Positions 24,901 to 31,023 of a stretch of 39,323 nt of DNA are shown here, piece by piece. Origin of the DNA: Paenibacillus whitsoniae. GTDB taxonomy: Bacteria > Bacillota > Bacilli > Paenibacillales > NBRC-103111. The notes under the pieces were generated by a model. The model was not told the origin of the DNA and ran no database searches. It saw only the letters and a list, made by a program, of their open reading frames with translations. The stretch covers positions 1 through 39,323 of the forward strand of contig NZ_RXHU01000003.1 of NCBI RefSeq assembly GCF_003955665.1. The letters are read 5' to 3'. Made by a program: the position numbers and the translations under genes. Position 1 is the stretch's first letter. Every line of letters starts with the position of its first letter.

Positions 24901-25398
24901 CAGAATGCCATCGAATAGTCCGCTAGTCACATACTGCTTCAAATCGACGGTCACTTTCTGCCAGTTGCCCTTGCCAAACACCGAAGCGCCCAGCGGCAGC
25001 GTCGCAACCGGCACACCGCCCGATTGCAGCACGAGCTCGAGCTGCTGACCGCCGCTCTCTCCGCCGTGCGCCCAAAATTCCATCACCGGGTAGTCGGCCG
25101 TTCTCAGTATGCGATCGCTGTACAGGTAGAGACCGTCATCACCATTCGGCTCCATACGGATTGAACGCTCTCCGCCGTGTACCTTATCCGACGCGGACAT
25201 GTCAATCTGCGCCCAACTGTAGTCGGAGAACGCCTCGTGTAAATGATCGTCGTAAACGATCTGTTCGCCTGCCGCCGCTGCCGCCCGCTCGGGTGCAATT
25301 CCGAGCCCGGCGGTGCTTGTCCATGCAAGCAGAACGGATAAGATTAGCCATAAGTTCGATTTCATGCGTATCTGTTGAATACCGATTCCTGATTTCAC
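21952..25398 (-). CDS. Secreted multidomain endoglucanase/xyloglucanase, glycoside hydrolase family 44
   Basis: A 1148-residue protein. GTG 25398 is the start, because GGAGG lies 7 nt upstream; the internal ATG at codon 12 has none. Layout: signal peptide ending near AERAAAAA; jelly-roll-like module 1 (about 46-190, beginning YDDHLHEAFSDYSWAQ); Gly/Asp/Glu-rich linker (about 190-235); related module 2 (about 235-385); Big_2-type Ig module (about 393-475); related module 3 (about 480-625); GH44 catalytic domain (about 633-1148). The catalytic acid/base is E829 in ALDNEPML and the nucleophile E997 in LSISEYNFG, matching the family in motif and spacing. It should cut beta-1,4-glucan backbones such as xyloglucan or cellulose outside the cell. 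The three repeated modules probably bind carbohydrate. It lies downstream of the orphan binding protein and has its own operator-like palindrome. Confidence 0.93.
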   Translation of the reverse strand: MKSGIGIQQIRMKSNLWLILSVLLAWTSTAGLGIAPERAAAAAGEQIVYDDHLHEAFSDYSWAQIDMSASDKVHGGERSIRMEPNGDDGLYLYSDRILRTADYPVMEFWAHGGESGGQQLELVLQSGGVPVATLPLGASVFGKGNWQKVTVDLKQYVTSGLFDGILIRGTTSGPQAAIYLDDIVLIQGAGEDPASGGGDDPVVVPDEQEEPSGGEGGSHGGGGGAGTPDDSEAGITVYDDHALNSMFQDYSWAQHNWQDTAYVHAGESAVSFNPGNRGGLYMYKDSGGAVNVKEHDRLVFWINGGAVGGQEIELVMKSGGGDAARVNLGGFIEGGRIPAKSWAQVTVDLQGLQLPNGIFDGILLQGAKDEAQSPVYLDDIRLLEKYVAPPAMVEGVLSQYGMVLAPGDVSSVTFEARYTDGSGANVSAQAAWSSSDPSVVAVDRGVLTAVGSGLAKITAAYADATASLYVQVTPYETETVYDDRLAPGYTDWSWGTQNFGDQTQAASGSRSISFVAKGYEGIWMHRDTIMDLTNYYGVALNVYGGSGGGQHLQVNLMDGRNFVGDFDLSKQLPMGVPANQWTEVKLKFADLGMSSLSFDGIVISARGEENQGTVYFDDIRMLKTAAVVQLPTPELPAVQVTVDSAQPRRALSPGIFGLNFEDSPSDNRSQIDVPIKRWGGNQMTRYNWQLNTTNRGGDWYFLNVPYDDEGPSGQPNESLSDQFIRDSIDARTDVLLQIPTIGWTPKNREIGWSFSEQKYGKQQSNECDWREAWCRADAGNGKKKDGSYLTGNDPTDTSKQVGPAFITDWITHLQSRFGNAVHNYALDNEPMLWGHAHWDVHPKMTTYDEVWNYTKAYGQAIKSADPQANVFGPVPWGWCEYFYSAADGCSPGPDMAAHDGKPYLEWLLGKNEAYRQQNGSRLIDTLDIHYYPAEDNIAFSSDESPAMTKRRFNSLKSLYDPNFVDPSSWIQEPVRLIPRMHELIDSTSPGMKLSISEYNFGDGSGIGSGLAQAEALALFAREGVDYAMRWGALEAGTPLEDAFKLYLNYDGHGSRVEGEVVSTASSNHDAVGAYTIVSPQGQTFMLLFNKDSAPRQASLAGDLNLAETVEVYRFESRKRLYRADDVQGTSTGLSLTLPAKSATLLVME

Positions 25399-25504
25399 CG
25401 CATAGCCTCCAGCACATGTTTAAATTAAAACGACAACCTGCCGGCATTTGCCAACCGGTTGCCGCTTCGTACATCAATTTAACATGCGCTCACGCGTTGG
25501 CGGA

Positions 25505-25520
25505 ATTATACGTTCGTATA
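25505..25520 (-). promoter_or_regulatory. Palindromic operator over a -10-like box upstream of the GH44 gene
   Basis: TATACG-TT-CGTATA (25507-25520) is a perfect palindrome apart from the asymmetry of nothing but its position; on the minus strand it runs into TATAAT (25510-25505), as at the cupin promoter. Common extended form, minus strand: AAA-S-TATACG-NN-CGTATAAT. No convincing -35 is seen, so the promoter may need activation. The element starts 107 nt upstream of the GTG. Confidence 0.55.
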
Positions 25521-25591
25521 CTTTCTTGAGCAGCGGGGCTACGAACGAATGATTCAGAACCGGCATGGTCAGCTGATCAGCGAATTCACGC

Positions 25592-27118
25592 CTACTTCCG
25601 CTGTGACGCGGCATATGCCTCGTTATATTCGGCGATCATCTGGTCGCCGCCGTTCTTGCGCCAGCGCTCGATCTCCTGCTGGTACGCCTTTTTGTCCAGC
25701 TTGCCGAGCATATAATTGTACGTGGCGTCCGAGACAATTTTGTACAATTCGACACCGCGTTCGTCGTACGTCTTCGATTCCAGCCCCACCATCGGGTCTT
25801 TGATGATATATGTCTCATTATCGAGGCTCAGACTGTCCGCCATCTTCGACAAGGACTCGCTCTCCGACACCTGAAGCACGTTCGGGTTGCTAAGATCCGC
25901 GATCATCAGCGCATAGAGCGCGTTGACTTCGTTGGCCCGCACTTTCGATGTCTCTTCGGAAAGCAGCACTTTGCCTCCGCTCATCGTGTAGTGGCGGCCC
26001 TCGAGGCCGTATTTCATCAGATTCGCAACATCCTTGTCCATTGTCCGATCAAAAAACTGCAGCACCTGCTTCAGCTCCGCCTCGGTGCGGATCGCTTTTT
26101 TCGAGAACAGGTACAGCGCGCTGTAATTCGGAATTGACCAGACGTGGAAGCCCGTCGGCCCTTTAATCTGATTGACGAGCGTAAATTTCGCGTTCGGATT
26201 CATCATCTGCGCCTCATCCGACAGCCGCTGCGCGTCCTGCATACTGCCGATGTACACGCCCGCAATGCCGCGGATCAGCTTATCCCGCTGCACATCCTTG
26301 CTGGTCACGGCGAAATCGGAATTGATCTCCTTTTCCACGTACAGCTTGCGCATGTAATCCATGGCGTCCATGTACGCCTGCGTCTCGAATTCAGGCACGA
26401 CTTTGCCGTCCGCAATGCCCCAATTGTTCGGCGCGCCGAAGTAGGAAGCGATCGTCTTGAACGCGCCAAAAACCAGGTCATTCCGATCTGTGAGGCCGAT
26501 CGTGTTATCCTTACCGTCGCCGTCGGGGTCGCTGAAGGTGAACGCTTTGAGTACCGCATACAACTCGTCAAGGGTTGTCGGCGCTTTCAGCTTTAAGTTG
26601 TCCAGCCAATCCTGGCGGATAATCAAGCCTTGCCGCGAAGACGGGCGCTCGGTGTAGAGACCGTAAATTTTGCCGTCGACGGCCGTTTGAGACAGGATTT
26701 CCTTATTCAGCCTGCTCAAGTTCGGGTATGCGGACAAATAGGGTCCAATATCCCAGAAGGCGCCGGAGCGGATGGAATTTTTCATTAGCAAGTAATCGGT
26801 ATATTTGACGTATGTCGCCTTTTTCAGCGAGTTTGTGGTGAGGGCGGTGTTCATTTTATCCGTATAGATGCCGTCCGGCACCCAATTCACGTCTAGCTTC
26901 GTCTGCGTCAGACCCTCGATTTCCTGGACAAGCTCCGGAAGCGGTGGATGCGGAAAATGCAGCGGCGCCATAATTGAAATGACCGGCCTGCCGTCAGATG
27001 TCGCTTCGGGCTTTACCGCCCCACTATGCTTGCACGCACTCAGCAATGTCCCGGCAATCGCCAGCGCCAGCCCTGCCTTAAACCATCCCATCCCTTTACG
27101 CTGCTCATCTCTACTCAT
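25592..27118 (-). CDS. Orphan extracellular sugar-binding lipoprotein (SBP2)
   Basis: This 508-residue lipoprotein has the lipobox LSAC with C29 as lipid-anchor site. It is related over its length to SBP1 (SIMAPLHFPHPP against SIMAPLNTAQTPP, FWDIGP against FWEIGP, FGAPNNWG against MGTPNNWG) and has the same calcium-loop-like DPDGDGKDNT. The start is ATG 27118 with AAGGAGGAG upstream; an ATG at codon 10 is a weaker alternative. No permease or ATPase gene is adjacent. Because it shares an operator with the SBP1 operon, it may deliver a second ligand to the same LplB/YtcP permeases. It is divergent from the AraC-type regulator gene and precedes the GH44 gene on the same strand. Confidence 0.92.
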   Translation of the reverse strand: MSRDEQRKGMGWFKAGLALAIAGTLLSACKHSGAVKPEATSDGRPVISIMAPLHFPHPPLPELVQEIEGLTQTKLDVNWVPDGIYTDKMNTALTTNSLKKATYVKYTDYLLMKNSIRSGAFWDIGPYLSAYPNLSRLNKEILSQTAVDGKIYGLYTERPSSRQGLIIRQDWLDNLKLKAPTTLDELYAVLKAFTFSDPDGDGKDNTIGLTDRNDLVFGAFKTIASYFGAPNNWGIADGKVVPEFETQAYMDAMDYMRKLYVEKEINSDFAVTSKDVQRDKLIRGIAGVYIGSMQDAQRLSDEAQMMNPNAKFTLVNQIKGPTGFHVWSIPNYSALYLFSKKAIRTEAELKQVLQFFDRTMDKDVANLMKYGLEGRHYTMSGGKVLLSEETSKVRANEVNALYALMIADLSNPNVLQVSESESLSKMADSLSLDNETYIIKDPMVGLESKTYDERGVELYKIVSDATYNYMLGKLDKKAYQQEIERWRKNGGDQMIAEYNEAYAASQRK

Positions 27119-27175
27119 TCTGTCTCCTCCTTGCAGCTATGCTTCATCCTGCGTACAATCAGTCTATCTGAGGAA

Positions 27176-27203
27176 ATGATTATCCCCTGAGAAGATGATT
27201 ATT
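27176..27203. promoter_or_regulatory. Candidate AraC-type operator between SBP2 and the regulator gene
   Basis: ATGATTATC (27176-27184) and ATGATTATT (27195-27203) are direct repeats with starts 19 bp apart. It matches the SBP1 element at 9 and 12 consecutive bases, while most of the 7-base spacer differs. It touches the -35 box of the regulator's own promoter (27202-27207), so it may serve both SBP2 activation and autoregulation. Confidence 0.7.
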
Positions 27204-27230
27204 GCTCTGAGGCGAGCTACTGACTACAAT
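27202..27230 (+). promoter_or_regulatory. Sigma-A-type promoter of the AraC-type regulator gene
   Basis: TTGCTC (27202-27207) and TACAAT (27225-27230) are 17 bp apart. The start codon follows about 42 nt after the -10 box. The -35 overlaps the end of the direct-repeat operator. Confidence 0.6.
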
Positions 27231-27271
27231 ACATAGATAGCCCGATTTTCTGAAGATAGGTGTTGACTTCG

Positions 27272-29602
27272 ATGCGCTCCTTGAGTTTTCTAAGCAAAAT
27301 GACGATATTCGGCTTCCTGCTCAGCACGCTTCCTGTAATTTTTATCGGCGCCTTCGCATTCGTGACATCCTCCAGCGAGATCCAAAAAAATGTCAACGAA
27401 GGCAAAATGCAGTTAATCAGCCAAATCAACTCCAATGTAGAGCAGAAATTAACGACTGTCAACCACACGATGAATCAAGTCATTAACTCGACTGTGCTCA
27501 AAAAGGCGATGGAAACGCCACTAACTGTAAACGATTTCATGATGTACGACGATATTCGCAGCGAGATCCGGTATATGCAATCGTTCGATACGAAGCTCGA
27601 AGATGTTATCCTGATCAACGCCAAGATGAACTGGATGATCAAAAATTCAGGCCTCTACACCTACGACAGCTACCCGTACCACCAGAACCTCATGGCGCTG
27701 ATGAAAGCCGAGAACAGCACATGGACGCTGATTCCGTCCCAATGGTTCTACACAGAAGAAAATGCGCGAAGCGTGACGTGCGCCTATAGCATTTCTCTGG
27801 TTAAAAAGCTGCCGACAACCGGCCTCGACCAATACGGCCTTGCGTTGGCCAACATCCCTGTCTGTTCCTTGCAGGATCTGATCCAGAGCGACGCTCCGCA
27901 TCCCGATGACATCGTCATTGTGGACGAATCGCAGCGCATCATCATGAACAAGGACCCGGGCATGATCGGCAAACCGATTACCGCCATCGGACTAAGCAAG
28001 CTGGAACCGCTTGAAGAAGGCAGCGGCCAATATCGCGCCGACATTCAGGATATGCCGTATTCCGTAACGTTTTTGCGCTCGCATCTTACGAACTGGACGT
28101 ATTTATCTTTAACGTCGATCGACAGTTTGACGCAGGAGTCGGCCAAAATCCGGACCGTCACGATCTACATCTGCGTCCTGATGCTGCTTATCTCCATGCT
28201 GCTCGCATGGCTCATTTCCCGGCGCATGTATTCGCCGATTCAATTGCTCGTGAATCAGATCGGCGCGCTCGTCAGCGGCAATCAGAAGCGCAAGGCGAAC
28301 GAGTTCCAAATGATCAGCGAGCAGGTGCACACGCTCTTCCAGTCCAAATCACAGCTTGAGCGTGAGGTCCATCAGCATATCGGGCAGGTGCGCACGTTCT
28401 TTCTGATCAAGGCGTTCCAGGGACACATTAAGCCTGGCGAACTGCTGGAAAAGCTTGTGCAATTCGGCTACGGTACGCAAGTAGAAGCCTGGAAGGTCAT
28501 GTCCGTCCTGACCATCCAGATCGATTCCATCGACAATACGCGGTATGACAAAAAAGACATGGAGCTCCTCCTCTTTGCTGTTCACAATATGCTGGAGGAA
28601 TTGATTTCAAGTGAACAGCGGATTGCGCCGATTATGATTGATCAAACGATTGTGACGCTGATCGGTTCGTCGGACACCGACGAGGCCGTATTCCGCACGA
28701 CGGTGTTTGCGCTGACGGAACAGGTGCAGCAGCACATTTTCAGCTTCCTGAAGCTGCATATTTCCATCGGCATTTCGCTGCCTTTTCACAGCTTCCCGCA
28801 AATGGCGCTGGCCTACCGAGAGGGTCTGGAAGCGCTCAAGCACCGGATCAAGCTGGGCGAGGGCATCATCATCCAGTACGAGAACATCAACTCGGGCAAG
28901 CACTACTTGAACTTGAACTATCCGAAGCCGCTTGAGCACGAGCTGATGGACAGCATCAAGTTGGCGGAAAAAGATAAAGCCCGCGAGCTGCTGAAGCAGC
29001 TGCTGACCGCCGTGTTCTCTGCTCCGCTGTCGCCGCAGGAATATCAAGTGCCGCTGGCGCGCCTGCTGAACAACCTGCTCATTACGATGCAGGAATCGGG
29101 CGTCGCCCTGAATCAAATTCATCCAAACAAAGGCTCGCTGTTCGAGGAATTGCTCGGCCTGCACATGGCGTCCGAAATCGAGGACTGGTTCTGGGCCGAG
29201 GTCATCCACCCGTTGATCCTCATTTACCGCGACCGACAGGATGCCCAGTACCACAACATTTCCGAGAAAATCATCGATCTCGTGCAGCGCTACTACGACA
29301 CCGATCTCACGTTGGAGGAGTGCGCATCGCGGCTTCATTATAATGCGAACTATTTGAGCAGCATTTTCCGCAAAGAGACGAACTGTTCGTTCAGCGACTA
29401 CCTCTCGAATTACCGGTTCAACATGGCGAAAAAGTGGCTCTCCGAGACGGATCTGCCGATCAAGGACATCTCTTCGAAGCTGCGGTACAACAACTCGCAG
29501 AACTTTATCCGCTCTTTCCGCAAGCAGGAAGGCATCACGCCGGGGCAGTACCGCGAGAGACAAAAAGACGGCGGCGAAGGCAGTTCGCCGGACGCGACGT
29601 AG
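27272..29602 (+). CDS. Membrane-spanning AraC-family transcriptional regulator (YtdP-like)
   Basis: The product has 776 residues from ATG 27272, with AGGTG about 9 nt upstream; GTG 27260 in the same frame would add four. Layout: membrane helix 1 (about 10-30), an extracellular Cache-like sensor (about 35-285), membrane helix 2 (about 290-312), a cytoplasmic linker with a degenerate central domain, and two C-terminal AraC helix-turn-helix motifs (about 670-770: LTLEECASRLHYNANYLS and LPIKDISSKLRYNN). There is no receiver or kinase domain, so it would be a one-component regulator that senses outside and binds DNA at the membrane, like YtdP in Bacillus pectin utilisation. It is divergent from SBP2; the shared direct repeat is its likely target. 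A perfect cre motif lies in the 5' part of the gene. Confidence 0.92.
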   Translation: MRSLSFLSKMTIFGFLLSTLPVIFIGAFAFVTSSSEIQKNVNEGKMQLISQINSNVEQKLTTVNHTMNQVINSTVLKKAMETPLTVNDFMMYDDIRSEIRYMQSFDTKLEDVILINAKMNWMIKNSGLYTYDSYPYHQNLMALMKAENSTWTLIPSQWFYTEENARSVTCAYSISLVKKLPTTGLDQYGLALANIPVCSLQDLIQSDAPHPDDIVIVDESQRIIMNKDPGMIGKPITAIGLSKLEPLEEGSGQYRADIQDMPYSVTFLRSHLTNWTYLSLTSIDSLTQESAKIRTVTIYICVLMLLISMLLAWLISRRMYSPIQLLVNQIGALVSGNQKRKANEFQMISEQVHTLFQSKSQLEREVHQHIGQVRTFFLIKAFQGHIKPGELLEKLVQFGYGTQVEAWKVMSVLTIQIDSIDNTRYDKKDMELLLFAVHNMLEELISSEQRIAPIMIDQTIVTLIGSSDTDEAVFRTTVFALTEQVQQHIFSFLKLHISIGISLPFHSFPQMALAYREGLEALKHRIKLGEGIIIQYENINSGKHYLNLNYPKPLEHELMDSIKLAEKDKARELLKQLLTAVFSAPLSPQEYQVPLARLLNNLLITMQESGVALNQIHPNKGSLFEELLGLHMASEIEDWFWAEVIHPLILIYRDRQDAQYHNISEKIIDLVQRYYDTDLTLEECASRLHYNANYLSSIFRKETNCSFSDYLSNYRFNMAKKWLSETDLPIKDISSKLRYNNSQNFIRSFRKQEGITPGQYRERQKDGGEGSSPDAT
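27526..27539 (+). promoter_or_regulatory. Candidate intragenic cre (CcpA) site
   Basis: TGTAAACGATTTCA fits the cre consensus TGWAANCGNTNWCA at all positions on both strands. It lies about 255 nt inside the regulator gene, where a bound CcpA could block elongation. Chance occurrence cannot be excluded. Confidence 0.5.
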
Positions 29603-29791
29603 GGGTGGCGGGAGCGCAGCGCAGGTGATGGGCGAGCCCTTCGCGGCAGAGGACGGTGCGGCGGGCGATGGACGGACGTGATGAGCGCTGAATTGAGGCG
29701 ACGAGTGATAGCAGCGCGGATGAGCCGTGAGCTCGGCTGACGGACAGTGGCAACCCACGCGAGGCGTTCTGCAGATAGTTCATGGGCTTGT

Positions 29792-29972
29792 AACGGTTAC
29801 CACAGTGCTTATTTGGCCCAAAGTGCTCCATTTCAAACTCTAGCGGTTGCCACAGTGCTTATTTGCCAAAATATCAGCGAAATCAGTCTGATTTTTGCTA
29901 ATAAGCTCTGTCATAACCGTTAGCGCTAGAAACCACGCGATTTCGCACACATAAGCGCAGTGGCAACCGTTA
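29792..29972. repeat. Four-copy dispersed repeat, two copies in each orientation
   Basis: Core AACGGTTRCCACAGTGCTTAT. Forward copies are at 29792-29819 and 29842-29870, identical over CCACAGTGCTTATTTG; reverse copies are at 29897-29922 and 29946-29972 with a few changes. The inverted order lets the block fold into a large stem. Confidence 0.75.
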
Positions 29973-30069
29973 CGTGAGACGCGGGACGCAGCACGGCACG
30001 GTGCACTTTGCACGGTGAACGGGCAACGGGCAGGCGATGGAGCAGGCCAGATCGAGTTGCAAAACTACA

Positions 30070-30249
30070 AAATAGCAGGAATTTCCTGCCATCCTCTTCT
30101 GATTTGGCCAAATACCTGCGAATCTGCAGGAATTTTTGGCGAGAACTACCTTTGGCGGCGAGTTCAGCCTAAAAACCTTCATTATCGCAGGTATCTTGTA
30201 CAAAGCGCCTCTTTTTCGAAAAATTCCTGCCTTTTCGCAGGAATTCGTG
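30070..30249. repeat. Second intergenic repeat family (CCTGCGAA / GCAGGAATTT)
   Basis: Forward unit: TACCTGCGAATCTGCAGG then AATTTTTGG (30113-30139). Inverted unit: AAAAATTCCTGCC then TTTTCGCAGGAATTC (30219-30245). Related fragments are at 30075-30090 (GCAGGAATTTCCTGCC) and 30183-30195 (TATCGCAGGTATC). Confidence 0.65.
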
Positions 30250-30322
30250 CGCTCACCTCTCCCCTCTCCCCGCGGTAGAGGTCTGAACTCCCGTTTCCGC
30301 TCCGAGCCTCCACCAGCGTACA

Positions 30323-30362
30323 ACAAAGAACCCGAGACCTATGATGGTCTCGGGTTCTTTGT
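30323..30362 (-). terminator. Terminator overlapping the end of the last GNAT gene
   Basis: A perfect 17-bp inverted repeat (arms ACAAAGAACCCGAGACC and complement) around a 6-base loop. The stop codon (30341-30339) starts in the loop, so the last codons of the gene form one arm of the hairpin. The distal arm gives TTCTTTGTTGT as a weak U-rich end. Confidence 0.8.
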
Positions 30363-30869
30363 GCGCTGCTCGGCGTAAGCCAGAAGCTCGATAAACGGGA
30401 TTGTGTAGAACATGCGGTCACCGACGGCCGTCTCCTTAAAGCCCGGCAGGCTGCGCCAACGGGAGACAAGCTTTCGCAGCTCAGCATGCTCCGGGGAGGC
30501 CCAGAACTGGATCGTTTCGACTGCCGGGTTATCTGTCTGAATCTGCTCCAGAAATGCCGCCATCGCTCTGGCAAACAAGCCTGTGCTTCGGTACGCCTCC
30601 AGCAGAAATGCAACCTCGATCTGACAACGGTGGCGATCTTCGTAGTCGTGCTCACCCGTGCCATATACGCAGCCGGCCGCCCCGATATAAGCGTAGCTTC
30701 CCTCGTCGAGAATAAGCATCGTCCTGCCTAATTGCAGCGGACTGCACATGAACGCGAGCTTCATGGCAAACGGATACGGCAGGTTCAGCGAAGCGTGATA
30801 CTCCAGCAGGAACCGGGCATAGGCCTCGTAATCCATTTCAAATCGGCAGGGCCGAAACAAAAAGCTCAT
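30339..30869 (-). CDS. GNAT-like acyltransferase-family protein A
   Basis: A 176-residue cytoplasmic protein. Its size, the central strand-helix with HRCQIEVAFLLEAYRSTGLF, and the following amphipathic helix fit the GNAT fold; the acyl-CoA loop (usual R/Q-x-x-G-x-G/A) is degenerate as RSTGLF. It is related to protein B upstream: both have a G-[TG]-x-E-[HQ]-D-Y-[EK]-D-R stretch in the same place. The ATG (30869-30867) overlaps by one base the TAA of the 33-codon gene before it, so translation is probably coupled. It is the last gene of the exporter/GNAT operon. The substrate is unknown; the adjacent small peptide is a candidate. Confidence 0.7.
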   Translation of the reverse strand: MSFLFRPCRFEMDYEAYARFLLEYHASLNLPYPFAMKLAFMCSPLQLGRTMLILDEGSYAYIGAAGCVYGTGEHDYEDRHRCQIEVAFLLEAYRSTGLFARAMAAFLEQIQTDNPAVETIQFWASPEHAELRKLVSRWRSLPGFKETAVGDRMFYTIPFIELLAYAEQRTKNPRPS

Positions 30870-30970
30870 TAAACCGGATTCGCCCGCAGATTCTCGTTGC
30901 TTTTCACGATTCTGCCAAAGCCGCTGCCTTTCTTCGATCCCTTATCGATAGTTGGAGGAACTGGAAACAT
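30869..30970 (-). CDS. 33-residue small protein, translationally coupled to the GNAT A gene
   Basis: A 34-codon frame (33 residues) from ATG 30970, preceded by a perfect AAAGGAGG (30979-30986) at 8-nt spacing, one of the strongest ribosome binding sites in the window. Its TAA (30871-30869) overlaps the ATG of the GNAT A gene by one base. The product is Pro-rich at the N-terminus (MFPVPPTID), then basic and Gly/Ser-rich (KGSKKGSGFGR), with a polar tail ending RANPV. There is no signal peptide or membrane segment. It is not recognised. Between two acyltransferase-like genes downstream of an exporter, it could be a peptide substrate with several Lys, or merely a small accessory protein or coupling leader. 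Confidence 0.72.
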   Translation of the reverse strand: MFPVPPTIDKGSKKGSGFGRIVKSNENLRANPV

Positions 30971-31023
30971 GCTGCTCGCCTCCTTTCATAGGTCAATTTT
31001 CATACTTACCTCCATTATACCTC

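Larger units (their letters stand above)
29603..30322. other. Intergenic region of about 720 bases with two repeat families, no gene seen
   Basis: The region lies between the end of the AraC-type regulator and the terminator of the GNAT operon, which converge on it. Bases 29603-29790 show no gene or clear signal; no obvious terminator for the regulator gene was found. Bases 29792-29972 hold four copies of one repeat and 30070-30249 hold a second family built on CCTGCGAA and CAGGAATTT. Open frames here lack ribosome binding sites and consist of repeat sequence. Confidence 0.65.

Noticed and set aside
28607..29758. 383-codon minus-strand frame
   Set aside because: It is antisense to the membrane AraC-type regulator, whose membrane, sensor and helix-turn-helix features are clear; the long shadow frame is a codon-bias effect.
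29792..30249. Possible CRISPR array
   Set aside because: Repeats are inverted, unequal and irregularly spaced, and no cas gene is present.
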